In this document: positions 52,246-63,475 of the stretch, piece after piece
Layout: each line of letters begins with the position of its first letter
Numbering within the stretch: the stretch's first letter is position 1
Assembly (NCBI RefSeq): GCF_000321225.1
Contig: NW_004450266.1
Location: 6,408,419-6,472,418, forward strand
From: Odobenus rosmarus divergens
Taxonomy: Eukaryota > Chordata > Mammalia > Carnivora > Odobenidae
DNA: 64,000 nt
Direction: 5' to 3'
The notes under the pieces: model-generated
Databases searched by the model: none
The model's input: only the letters and a program-made list of their open reading frames with translations
What the model was told of the DNA's origin: nothing
Made by a program: the position numbers and the translations under genes

Positions 52246-52269
52246 ACGTCAACGTCAACGTCAACGTCA
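52246..52269 (-). repeat. Four tandem TGACGT hexamers (CRE/ATF half-site-like) upstream of NARS2
   Basis: Plus strand reads ACGTCA four times without a gap, so the minus (sense) strand has four consecutive TGACGT, about 370 bp upstream of the NARS2 start codon. TGACG is the half-site of CREB/ATF factors (established). Binding here is inference; it could also be a chance hexanucleotide microsatellite. Confidence 0.7.
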
Positions 52270-53019
52270 TCGCGCTACGAGAAGGTTAAGAAGGAGCGTG
52301 CGCATTTGTGACTCCAGTTTACCGAGAAGGCGGGCCTGAGGCAGGTGCTGGCGGAGTGGGGAGGGAGCGGGCCAGAGGCTCAGAAGGGGCGGAGGGAAGC
52401 CGTTCCAGCTGTAGGTGTTATTGCTGGTAAAAATGGGGAGCACACCTGGGACGGGGCGTAAGAGGTGTTCATTTCTAAAGCTTCCAGGTGATGCCTAGGA
52501 ACACTGAGAGGCAAAGACGGACTGATGCAGAAGGAAAGCCTCCAGGAGACTTAGTTGTTGAGAGGATTAGCCGGAGGGTATCAGTTGTTCCTGAGATCTG
52601 AGCACAAGGAAAGACAAGACATAGATCATCCTTGCTCAAGTCACAGTTGTGTGGTATTAGACTTCTAAACAGACAACTGCATAAAAGTGTGATCAGTTCC
52701 CTGGCGGAGCCTAACCGTGGGAGGCCAGAGACAGCTTGCTGGAGAAGGTATCCCTCTTCTTGTATATGCAAATCAGAGAAGGCACGACAGACTGTCAAGA
52801 TGTTGGAGAGAGACTGGAGGGAATGTCAGCCATTGCCTGCTGGAATCTTTAAGTCTTTTTCCCTACACAATTATCTGCATTTGTTTGACCTGGAAACAAT
52901 GACCCTTTTAAATTTATCCACCACCCCCTCCCAATTAAAAAAATTATATAATTCACTGACAATCATGAAAAGGTTTCCATCTAATTAAAAGATAAAAGTA
53001 AGGGTTGGCAACTTAAAGT

Positions 53020-53165
53020 TACTGCTATTATTATGCCCATTTTACAGATACAGGAACTTGGGCACAGAAAAGTGAAATGACTTGCTCAAGGATATACCAT
53101 ACATCCTATAAATCTGAGATTTAAACTCAGAAATTCTGGCTCCATGCACTAAACTATTGTGCTAT
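53020..53165 (-). mobile_element. MIR SINE, antisense
   Basis: CCCATTTTACAGATACAGGA ACTTGGGCACAGAAAAG and ACTTGCTCAAGGATATACCA match reversed MIR. Confidence 0.75.
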
Positions 53166-53528
53166 AGAGTGTCTCAAGGTGGGAAATAAAATCATGGTCC
53201 CTTCCACCAAGAAGCTCATGGTCTAGACATGGGGAATGACAACAAAACAGATTATTGCAACATAAACCTATAAGTACCCATAAATATTTGAGGCAAGAGG
53301 AGTGGTAGCCTAGAGAAGGAAATAAACTGAGTTTTTGAAGAGGATCAGAATTTTGCAATGCTGGGATGTAAGAAAGTATTTCCTGCAACAAGGTGAGCAG
53401 GAAAGGTTGCTAGGAGGGCAAACAGCCTGGAAGAATTGTAAAATTGTTCTCAAGACAGACAAAAAATATCTCCCAGAAAAATACCAGAGTTCTTGGGCCT
53501 TCTTGAACATTTCAAAAAGAAATATGGA

Positions 53529-53636
53529 GGGGTGCCTGGCTGGCTCAGTAGGATCATGCAACTCTTGATCCCAATTGGGGTCATGAGTTCGAGCCCCACA
53601 TTGGGTATAGAGATAACTTAAAATTTTAAAAAATGT
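53529..53636 (+). mobile_element. Short SINEC
   Basis: GGGGTGCCTGGCTGGCTCAG, GTCATGAGTTCGAGCCCCAC, ATTGGGTATAGAGATAACTT and short A-rich end. Confidence 0.88.
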
Positions 53637-53639
53637 GGA

Positions 53640-54265
53640 AACGTCCAAATAGCTTCAGAATTATGTAGCTTTGGGACTTTAACAAAAAAATAAGTATGGC
53701 TTTGGTGTGCTGGCTACAAAATCTGGGAAGAAGACGATCACAGCATTAATGTGTTTTTCAATTCATATCTCCCCTTTTGACTATGCCTACCTTGTCCAAG
53801 GGTTGAAAAGTAGTGACCAGTTGGCTCACTTCCTTCCCAGGCTATTTTTCTGTCTTGCCTTCTTTCTCCACTCCTTTCCCCTCAATGTGTATTTTAAGAA
53901 CTGTGTTCTTTACCACAGTGATCCTGACTTCCTTTACTCTCTCTCACCTATTGCTTGTCTAAGCCAAAGGGTTAATTGATTTCTAAGCAGGAGACCAGTG
54001 CCTACTAGTATGATGAAGACAAAGGAAACCAGTGGGTGAAACTGAAAATTAGCAGTAGTTAATTAAAAATGTATACAACTGGAAGTTGACTATAGCATCT
54101 GTGTGTCTGGTACTAAGTTCAAACCACTCCATGTATGTTGTGCTAGATCAAATCGTGTTTTCTTATTTTTGTTTTCAGGTTGGGATGACACGGCCTTGTT
54201 TAGATTCATCACCTTTCAGACAGTAGCCAGAGTAATCTTACCACAATTAATATATTACTATGTTG
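53640..54265. other. Intergenic stretch without recognised feature
   Basis: Upstream of NARS2. No exon, RNA gene or confident repeat seen. Confidence 0.5.
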
Positions 54266-54500
54266 GTAATAATGGTTGCTAGTGCTGTAAAATGCTTACT
54301 CTGTGCTAGGAAGTTTTCATGCATTAACTCACTTAATCCTCACAATAGCCCTCTGAAGTAGGGTTAGCATCATCATCCCCAGTTTCCAAAGTAGAAACTG
54401 AAACTTGGCGAGGTTTTGAGCTTGCACCAAGTTACACTGGCAGTCTGGCACCAGAGTCCATTCTCTTCCCCACTTGTTACTCCAGTGATTAAACTACTCT
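54265..54500 (-). mobile_element. MIR SINE, antisense, nearly full length
   Basis: AATGCTTACTCTGTGCTAGG, TTAACTCACTTAATCCTCAC, CTGGCACCAGAGTCCATTCT: long reversed MIR. Confidence 0.78.
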
Positions 54501-55494
54501 TCAGTTGCTCCGCCTACGACATAAAGAGGACTTGCCTTCTTCAGCATGCCTAGTAGTCTCTCTATGATTCAGGGAGTTCCCTGAGGTTCCCTGGAGTGAG
54601 GAACAGAAGTGAAATGTCCTTATTGTTACCTTTTTGATAATACAGGTCTGGGCAATGAACACCGTCAGCATTAGTCGTCAGCTTTAGAGAAGGTTTTATT
54701 CAGGCTCAGCAAGACAGGTTTCAGCTTCACTTGCAAAGCTTCAGGGCTTCTAAAAGGCAAGCATTACTCTGATACTCTGTGTGGTCATAAAATACAACTC
54801 TGTGTTCAGGGTTTTAATTATGCTTGAATCTACTCATGAAACTCTCAACTTGATATCACCTTGATATCAAGGTCATGACCTCAAAACATAGAGGAACATA
54901 GTACCTGATGCAGAAATTATGGAGACATTAGGTATAGACAAGGAATGGATGAATATTGCTAAGGATCCTGGGCTTCTCTGAAGAAGCTAAAGTTGGTGAG
55001 TACAATTTAACTTGAAAAATGGAAAGGTGCAGGCACAAAACAACAAGAAGTCACATGTGTAGTTTAGAACCTTCAGAAAAGCAGCTCAAAATCTAGAAAG
55101 AAAAGCTCACAAGTAAATGATCAATTAAAGGAAAAAGCACAGAAGAGCAGTAGTAACCAAGTGCTGGGGGAGTAAGGCAGTTTTCCTAGAGGAAGTGACA
55201 TCTAAGCTGAAGCCAGAGGATGAATATCAGCCAGGAAAGGGGGAATTGTACGTGCTGAAGAGATTTGGCAATGTTCTATACCATGATCCTGGTGGGCTTA
55301 CCTGGTTCAGATATGTAAACATTTCTTTGAGCTGTAAACTTAAGATTTGTGCATTTTACTTACATATACCTCAACAAAAATATAAATTAAAATTAAAAAT
55401 AGAGGAATCGGGTCTGCTGCTAGAATTAGAGCATCTTCTTTCCCTGGTTAGTGCAAGGGACTTTTTTTTTGTGTGAAACATGTGACCTATTTTC
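54501..55494. other. Intergenic stretch without recognised feature
   Basis: No exon or RNA gene seen; a weak L2-like antisense phrase occurs near 55185-55240 (GAAGTGACATCTAAGCTGAA). Confidence 0.45.
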
Positions 55495-56050
55495 TGCATA
55501 TAGAAGAGTTTAGAAAATAATGCAATAAAACCTGGTAGCTAATACCTAGGTTTGTCATATCAAATCTTAATATTTTGTCCTATCTCCTTGAGATCTTTTC
55601 CTTCCAGGAAATGGACCTCCTTTGAACCTCTCTGCAATCCCATTTCCCTTTTCCTCCTGGATAGAGGTAACCACTATCCAGAATTCAGTGTTTATCATTT
55701 CCTTCCATGTTTTATAATTCCATGTAATTATACACACACACAATTTTATATATATATAATATATACACATCTGTGTACATATACATATATGTATATATAA
55801 TATGCATATATCTATAGTTTCTTGTTTTGTATAGTTTTAAATTTTAAATTAATGGTATCTTACTCTATAAATTATTCTGCAACTCAAATTTAGTTTTTCA
55901 CATATATTTATGTAGCTGCAACTCGTTCTTTATAGTATTCTGTTATATGAATATACCACAATTCATTCATTCTCATTCTGGTAGTTATTTGAGCTGCTTT
56001 CAATGTTTTTCTGTTATAAACAGCAGTAGATTTACCATGAAGCTAATGAG
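55495..56050 (-). mobile_element. Old LINE-1 fragment, antisense, with AT/CA microsatellite
   Basis: GATAGAGGTAACCACTATCC, TTTATAGTATTCTGTTATAT, TATTTGAGCTGCTTTCAATG read as reversed old L1. An AT/CA-rich simple repeat fills about 55729-55812. Confidence 0.6.
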
Positions 56051-56429
56051 AGTTAAACTCAGAGCCCCTTATTTGAATTTATACAAATAAGTCTCATACC
56101 CCTCAGCATCCCCCTTTCCCCGGCCCCTCCCCCCAGTGCTGGGTGCTGCTGGGAGTTGTAAAAGAAGAGGGGAAGCAATTAGGAAGCATTTCTAAAGGAA
56201 CTCGGAAGAGAGGGCCGTGAATTTCCAAAGTTCTAGAAATTTCTTGTAACTTCCCTCATTCTAAATAATATTTACCTCAATATTCGTAGTTCTGTATTAT
56301 TTCCCTTCAAAAGAACCTCCTAAATTATGTAAGCTTTAAGACCCACAGAACTGGATCTGCCCTACATTATAAAACTGCTGCAAAAACTAGATGGGACATG
56401 TCAAATAGTGTCTCTGCATCATACACCTT

Positions 56430-56926
56430 TTTTTTTTTTTTTACAAGAGTAATCCTTACTTTATTAGCTTTCATAACATTTTCAAGACACAGAAACAAAA
56501 TTTCAAAGCACTATCCTTATAGTAATATCCTACCAGTTCTAAAAATCTCTCTCTAAAATGATCAGGAAAAGCATTGCCTGAAACCATTAGTTATTTGAGA
56601 TCTGTAAAGAGCCAAATAATTTCAGGTTGCAAATTTAGAGTTCTGCCAGAAACTAAAACTAATATGTCCTTAAATTTTAAATCATGAAATAATATATCCT
56701 TAAATTTTAAATCATTTGCTATGTTTAAAATATTTTAAGTACTTACACTGAATGCTCTTTTTTTAAAATATTTTTTATTGTTATGTTAATCACCATACAT
56801 TACATCATTAGTTTTTGATGTAGTGTTCCATGATTCATTGTTTGTGCATAACACCCAGTGCTCCACGCAGAACGTGCCCCCCTCAACACCCATCACCAGG
56901 CTAACCCATCCCCCCACCCCCCTCCC
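56430..56926 (-). mobile_element. LINE-1 insertion with ~315-bp 3' transduction
   Basis: Read on the minus strand: 5'-truncated L1 3' UTR (56926 to about 56764), its short A-rich end, about 315 bp of non-L1 sequence, an AATAAA (56460-56465), then a poly-A of about 15 (56442-56428) starting 17 bp later. One pair of 16-bp target-site duplications CTGCATCATACACCTT (56414-56429 and 56927-56942) encloses all of it. So L1 end and extra sequence inserted together, as expected when transcription reads through the weak L1 poly(A) site. Confidence 0.85.
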
Positions 56927-57204
56927 CTGCATCATACACCTTAAGTGCAGAAGCTATGCATCTTCAGCTTTACTAGGTACTGCCAAATTGCTCTCCCAAC
57001 TGAAGATTCCAACTGATACATCCTCCAGCAAGCTTACAAGGATTCTCAGAACTCCATACCTTTAGTGACAATGGATAGAGTCAGACTTTTGAATTTTTAC
57101 CAATGTTGGGTAAGACAGAGTATCTCAGTGTTTTTAGAGATTGTATGTTCTTTATTCTTTTTTTTTTTCCCCTCAAAATTCCATGTCAACCATACCACTC
57201 ATCG

Positions 57205-57340
57205 TTGTCAGTAGCATAGTGGAAAAGAGCGCTAACCTGGCAATCAGAAGTCCTGGTTCAAATCTCATCTGGGGCCCCCTAGCTGTGGAATTTTCCAGAA
57301 GTCACTTAAACTCTAGACTTCCTTCACAGGGCTGTTGACA
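57205..57340 (+). mobile_element. MIR SINE
   Basis: AGTAGCATAGTGGAAAAGAG CGCTAACCTGGCAATCAGAA and TGGTTCAAATCTCATCTGGG match the MIR tRNA-like head. Confidence 0.75.
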
Positions 57341-57534
57341 GTATTAACTGCAGCATTTTGTGAATTCTGTGATAGAGAAATGCGTGTGGTGTCTGACTGA
57401 ATACTCCCCATCATTTATGAGTCTTAGAGTTAAGGAATCTCCTGAATTTTATCAGCTAATTCTCTTTCATTCCCAAAGCAAAAGGCTCAAAATGATTTCT
57501 ATCTACTTTGTATACATTTTAGGTACAGTTCTTC

Positions 57535-57605
57535 CATGTATGTCAGAATCACCAGCAGTGCTTGTTAAAAATGCAAATTCCTGGGTCTCCTGCCTGATGA
57601 CTCTG
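57535..57605 (+). mobile_element. MER5A fragment
   Basis: TGTCAGAATCACCAGCAGTG CTTGTTAAAAATGCAAATTC CTGGGTC is a recognisable MER5A piece. Confidence 0.65.
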
Positions 57606-58479
57606 ACTCACTGTGCAAAACACTTCTGACTCTGTAGTTGGGTTTCATCCTTTCCCTGGTTTCTTCCTTTTGCTTTCAGGAGGCCCTCTGAGACTTGAAA
57701 TACTTTTCTTATGCTGCACCACTTCTGCTACTACTATTATTAAACTTCTAATGTGTTTTCAAAGAGACTATAACAAAACCACCTGCTGTCCAAGCCACCT
57801 TCCTGATTTAGGGTGGGGGAGGGAACAGTATACAGTGGCTGGAGCATGATCCCAGGGGTGCAGAAGGAGCTTCGTCCTCTGCTGGCCCTGCTGGGGCATC
57901 AGGGCAACCTACACTGAGTATTTTGTTCACACATTACGTATGCAGAACTTGTCTATCTGCAGGATAAATTCCTAGAAATAAGACCAAAAATTTGTTTCAA
58001 AAATATCTTTCATGTTGTTTCCTGTATCCAGTTGCTCTCCTCATCCCCATTTCAGATACTAATTTGGTCGACTGTGGGTTTAATGTCTATACATTTGGCA
58101 AAGACCTAGAAATTTTAGAAAATAGGTTTCCATAATCCTCTGTGACTATACTGCAGATGAAAGAAAACATACTTACTCCCAGGGGTGGCTAAGGTTTTTA
58201 TCACCTGTTAAAATTTAGATTTAGGAGAGACTGGACATAGTCCTCTCTTAGATAGGTTACTTCAAATTTTGATTTTGTACAATTACTTCTGGAGTTTGAT
58301 ACTTGTTAATTGGTTGGCTCATTGGTAGACATTTGCATTTCTGAAATTGGGGTTGAAAGGAAATCATAACATCCTCTGCAAATAGGTTAACGAGTAAAGC
58401 ATACAAATTTTTATGCCTTATTATTTGCCAAATTATCATTTGGCATGTAGTAATAGCCTGGGTTTTCACAGCTGAGGAT

Positions 58480-59640
58480 AAAAGGTTTAAAATTTTTTTT
58501 TGTTATGATGCAAATAATGGAAGAATATATAAAATATAAATGTGTGGTTAATGAATGCTTATAAAACAAATACCTAACTACCATCCAGATCAAGAAAAAG
58601 AACATTGCCAGGACCCTTCTAGCCCATTCCCTTCCCCTTGGCAAGCACAATTTCCCTACTCTCCTGACCGTCTTGGTAATCTTTGCTTTGCTTTTCTTTA
58701 TAGTTTTGCCACCATCTCAGTATGTAGTCTAGACATTATAGTTTCCTTTGTTTTTGAACTTCATGTAAATAGAATCATGGGTTATTTTGTATATGATCTC
58801 TTTTGCTCAATACTATTTTGGTGAGAATCCACTGTGTCACTGCCTATAACTAAAGTTTGTTCATTTTCATTGCCGCCTGGTATCCCATTTTATGACTATA
58901 ACCCAATTTATTTATCCATTCTGTTGATGGATTTTTGGGTTGTTTCCAGTTTGGGGTTATTATGAGTAACACTGCTACGATTATTTTTGTACATAACTTA
59001 CTATAAGTGTGTATATATTTAAGCTGGGAATAATATCTAGGAGTAAAATTGCTCTATCACAATTTTCACAAATTTCAGCTTTAGTAAATAAGGCCAGACT
59101 TTTCTCAGAGTGTCACCTGGCACTTAGGGGAGTTGCTGTTGCTTTACATTCTCGTCAACACTTGGTCTTGTCAGACTTTTAAATTTAGCCATATTGGTTG
59201 AGGTGTAGTAGTCTCTCATTGCAGTTTACTTTGTATCTCCCTGATTATTATTCCTTGTTGAGCATCTTTCAATGTTTATTTTCACTGGGTTTTCTTCTTT
59301 AGTGAATTCGCTAAATCTTTTGCCCATTTTTCCACCGAGTAGTCTTTTTTGTAATTTATTTTCCAATTAATCTACGTAAGTTCTCACATATATAATTTAG
59401 ATATAAGCTCTTCTCAGTTATAAGCATTGCAAATATCTTCACCCACTCTGTGGGTTGCCTTTATCATGGTGTATTGTGAGGAAATGGCTGAATGATAGCA
59501 AAACTTGACATTATTTGATCCTTTGCTTTAGAAATAGTGTCTAGTTCCTGAAGAAAATTATTGACACTCAAAATTGCCCTTTTGATTTATTTGGGCAATG
59601 TAAGACCAACATCTTTTGTCATTTCTGTTACTGTTCTTCT
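58480..59640 (-). mobile_element. Old LINE-1 ORF2/3' region, antisense
   Basis: CTAACTACCATCCAGATCAA, TATTTATCCATTCTGTTGAT, CCATATTGGTTGAGGTGTAG, TCTTTTGCCCATTTTTCCAC read as reversed L1 of an old subfamily. Confidence 0.8.
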
Positions 59641-61163
59641 TTAAAAATGGATTTTTTTTCTATTCAAATGTTTATTTTTTTACACCCTCCCCCCCCCACC
59701 TTTTTGGTTGCATGGTTAATGGCCTTTTCTATACATCTTTATGTGGTAATCTTCAAGGAACAATCTTAAGGCTTGCATCTTCACTTTAAATTGTTTGAAG
59801 CTTATTCTGGCTGCTTGCAAATATTTCTGTGTATAATCAACCTCTAAGATTTCACACCAGAAAACCAGATAACTTGGAAAAGAAAAATTACATGTAGGAG
59901 ATAATACAATCTGAGCTGATCCTCCTATACTCATATTTTCTTTTTGATCACACAGAACTTCAAAGAATGAAGTTAGCTTTTCAACATTTCTTTAATGCCC
60001 ACACAGCTTCATAATGATCACTCCGCCTTGTGTGGGAACATTTTTCACAGCCTATACCTACATTTATGCCTATGTTTTTGCAACATTTTCCACTGAAGAA
60101 GTGAGAGTGAAAAGAATGGGCAATTCCCCCCCCAACGATTTCCAAAAATTTTGCACATGAAGAAGAAATGTTTCCAAATAGTAAAACTCCACAAAGGTGT
60201 AGGTATTTTTTTCACAGAGAAGTGCCTTTTCACAAACAGCTTTGGTTTATAACCAGAAATAAAAAGCAGATGGGCTTTTGGTCCATTTTACTATTGTTTT
60301 TAAATTTTCTACAGTGGTACACCTCCCAATTGCCTGCACCTTGGGCCCAGACCACTCCCACTGCCGTACCCTTGGTATGCCACTGATATTAAGCATGATA
60401 TTTTCTATAGACTTCTGAGAAATACATTTTCATTTAAGGAAATTCTCTGTTGCTTCTGAAGGATTACTGCCCTCCCACCCCAGTATATATAATGTCATGA
60501 AGAATGAGTGCTATCTTTGGAAAAGAATAACTTCTGCTCAGAGATATGCAACTTCTAACTGAAGAGAATTTTTTCCTTAAGACAAAGAGTCTGGAAGAGA
60601 CATTTTCCTGGAATGTGTAAGAGCATCAGCACTCACCATTGGTCTGAAACAGACAATTATGTAAGCACTTAAAGACACAAAAAGGAGATGTGCTTATGCC
60701 CTGGTTTTTCAAACAGGAAACAAAAAATATTGATGACCCAGTAAACTGTTTTGAACTCCTTACAAAAGGGGCTTGTGAAAGGTGTGTTAAAACAAGGACA
60801 GCAAGTAGATTGTCCAAGAATAGTAATGCCTGAACATTCAGGGACCTGGATATTCCCTTTCATAGATTTCCAGCAGAACTTCCTCGAGCTCCACCACCCT
60901 GTATGAACAGCAGTAAGAAGATTGGCTGATAATGTAACTTTCCCTGAAAACTGATTTATCCTCTTCTTTTCAGGGTTCATTTTTAGAATCATGTACATTG
61001 ACAGATATAAAAATGTAAAATTTTAATTTCCAATATATTAGATTAAGCAACTTAACATTTCTTACTAGAGTATAATATATATCATAGAGGAGTATGAGAT
61101 ATATATGTGTATATTATTCTTAAATAGTGTGTATGTACACACACATTAATGACAAGTTACATT
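59641..61163. other. Intergenic stretch without recognised gene
   Basis: No exon, RNA gene or confident repeat seen; a C10 run sits near 59688-59698 and a TA/CA-rich stretch near 61070-61145. Confidence 0.5.
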
Positions 61164-61180
61164 AAAAAGCTGTTGGTTCA

Positions 61181-61352
61181 GGGCACCTGGGTGGCTCGGT
61201 CAGTTAAACATCTAACTCTCGATTTCCGCTCAGGTCATGATCTCGGACTCTGTGCTTAGTGTGGAGTCTGCTTGTCCCTCTCCCTCTGTTCCTCCCCCTG
61301 CTCATGTTTTTCTTTCTCTCTCTCTCAAATAAATAAATAAAATCTTAAAACA
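61181..61352 (+). mobile_element. SINEC
   Basis: GGGCACCTGGGTGGCTCGGT head, CT tract, AAATAAATAAATAAAATCTT tail; flanks AAAAAGCTGTTG (61164-61175, 61353-61364). Confidence 0.93.
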
Positions 61353-61398
61353 AAAAAGCTGTTGATACAATCCCCATTTAAAAAGTGTTTAATATTTG

Positions 61399-61496
61399 GG
61401 ACGCCTGGCTGACTCATTTGGTAGAGCATGCAACCCTTGATCTCAGGGCTCTGAGTTCAAGCCCCACATCGGGTGTGGAGCCTACTTAAAGAAAAA
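61399..61496 (+). mobile_element. Short SINEC
   Basis: GGGACGCCTGGCTGACTCAT, TCTGAGTTCAAGCCCCACAT, GTGTGGAGCCTACTTAAAG; A-rich end, similar flanks around TTAATATTT. Confidence 0.88.
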
Positions 61497-61559
61497 AAAG
61501 TAGTTAATATTTATCAGTTTGGCTGGAGCCCTGTAAAATTACATAGTTTAGATTACATT

Positions 61560-61850
61560 TCCTACTGCCTGGTTGTGGTTGCCAGTCTCTAAAATGGCTC
61601 CAATGATCCTTGCCTCTTTTGTAGAGTCCTCTCCATATTAAGCACACAAGATTAGCTCATATAAACAAAAGAATGTAGCAGATGTCTTAGTGTGTGATTT
61701 CTAATGTTAAGTCATAAAAAACACTGCCCCTTCTCCTTTTTCTCTTGGATCAATTGCTCTGGGTGCTGCCAGGTACCATGTCATAAAGATACTCAGCTAG
61801 CCCTATAAAGATGCCCAAGAACTGAGGCATCTTGCCAGTAGTTAGCACTA
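61560..61850 (+). mobile_element. MLT1-like LTR fragment
   Basis: TCTCTTGGATCAATTGCTCT GGGTGCTGCCAGGTACCATG and AAGAACTGAGGCATCTTGCC resemble MLT1-type (ERVL-MaLR) LTRs; no coding part. Confidence 0.55.
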
Positions 61851-62028
61851 CTGTATTACTGTATAGGATATATTCTATTTGTTGTTTCTCTAGAGAACCC
61901 CGAGTTAGTGAATTAATTAGTGAGGGAATGAGCGAGTTATTATGTATTATATATATGTACATTTGCTCATGTGATTATGGAGCCTGAGAAGTCCCACGAT
62001 TTGTCCTCTTCAAACTGAAGACCAAGGA

Positions 62029-62322
62029 AGGCCAGTGGTGTAGTGTGAAAGCCTAAGAACCAGAGAGCCTACGGTGCAGGTGTAGATACCAGTCCAAGTC
62101 TGAAGGCCTGAGAACTAGGAGCGCAGAGGAAGTGGTATAGCATGAAAGCCTAAGAGCCAGAGAGCCTACGGTGCAGGTGTAGATACCAGTCCAAGTCTGA
62201 AGGCCTGAGAGCCAGGAGTGCAGAGGAAGTGGTATAGTGTGAAAGCCTAAGAACCAGAGAGCCTACGGTGCAGGTTTAGATACCAGTCCAAGTCTGAAGG
62301 CCTGAGAGCCAGGAGCGCAGAG
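62029..62322 (+). repeat. Minisatellite, 97-bp unit, three copies
   Basis: The marker GAAAGCCTAAG starts at 62047, 62144 and 62241, giving two exact 97-bp periods. The phrase GAGAGCCTACGGTGCAGGT and CCAGTCCAAGTCTGAAGGCC recur in each unit with few differences. It lies in an ancient dispersed repeat. Confidence 0.95.
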
Positions 62323-62492
62323 GGCAGGAGAAGACTGATGTTCCAGCTCATTCAGTTAGGCAGAGAAGCAATTCAGCCTTCCTCTGCCTTTTTGTCCTAT
62401 TCAATCCCTGAATGGATTGGATAATGCCCACCCACACTGGAGACAGCAATTGGCTTTTCTTAGTCCACCAGTTTAAATGTTAATCCCTTCTG

Positions 62493-62762
62493 TTATAAAA
62501 TAAGTAAATCCTGGGGATGTAACATACAGCATGATGACTATAGTTAACAATACTATATTGTGTATTTGAAAGTAGCTAAGAGAGTAAACCTTAAAAGTTC
62601 TCATCACAAGAAAAAAAATTGTAACTATGGGTGGTGATAGATGTTAACTAAGTTTATTATAATCATTTTGCAATATGTATATTCATCAAACCATTATGCT
62701 GTACACCTAAAACTGATATAATGTCACTTATATCTTAATTTTAAAAGGTTGATAAAAAAAAC
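62493..62762 (+). mobile_element. LINE-1 3' UTR fragment
   Basis: ATGATGACTATAGTTAACAA, GAGAGTAAACCTTAAAAGTT, ATTATGCTGTACACCTAAAA are typical of an older L1 3' UTR, ending in an A-rich tail. Confidence 0.8.
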
Positions 62763-63082
62763 AAAGCCAATTTAACCCATAAGGTAGCCAAAATGTAATA
62801 CATTGGCAATAAAAAATATTCTTAAAAACAAAACAAAAAAGAAATCCAGGTTAACATTCATTGTCTTTTCCTCATTAGGAAACCAGCAGAACCTAAAAGG
62901 ACAGCTTATTATGCACTCCCCCTTTCTGTAGCAGAAAACAAATTGCAATAAATGAATTTTCACCCCACCTAGAGGCTAGAAGTTAACAGAAATATAATTT
63001 GGGCCTGAGAAAAGTCTTGTTCTCACTTTTTTTTAATCTATTGAAAACTGGGGGATAGGAGCTTTTGTTGGTGTTTGCATCT

Positions 63083-63196
63083 TTTTACAAGTTTATTTAT
63101 TTATTTAAGTAATCTCTACACCTAATGTGGGGCTCAAACTCACAACCCTGAGATCAAGAGTTGCATGCTCTTCCAGCTGAGCCAGCAAGGCACCCT
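63083..63196 (-). mobile_element. Short SINEC, antisense
   Basis: TTATTTATTTAAGTAATCTC TACACCTAATGTGGGGC, GAGATCAAGAGTTGCATGCT, end AAGGCACCCT. Confidence 0.88.
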
Positions 63197-63274
63197 GGGA
63201 AAGGAGACTTTGTAATAACACTTAGATTTTAAAAAGATTATTCTCTGAATGGTCTTCCTTTTAAAATTAAATTA

Positions 63275-63472
63275 GGGGCACCTGGGTGGCTCAGTCGTTA
63301 AGCGTCTGCCTTCGGCTCAGGTCATGGTCCCAGGGTCCTGGGATCGAGCCCCACATCAGGTCCCTGCTCAGCGGGGAGCCTGCTTCTCCCTCTCCCACTC
63401 CCCCTGCTTGTGCTCTCTCTCTCTCTCTCTCTCACTGTGTTTCTCTCTGTCAAATAAATAAATAAAATTTAA
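63275..63472 (+). mobile_element. SINEC
   Basis: GGGGCACCTGGGTGGCTCAG head, long CT tract, AAATAAATAAATAAAATTTA tail; AT-rich flanks TTAAATTAAATT-like. Confidence 0.92.
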
Positions 63473-63475
63473 AAA

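Noticed and set aside
62029..62322. Regularly spaced repeats considered as a CRISPR-like array
   Set aside because: Units are contiguous 97-bp tandem copies without unique spacers, in a vertebrate nuclear genome.
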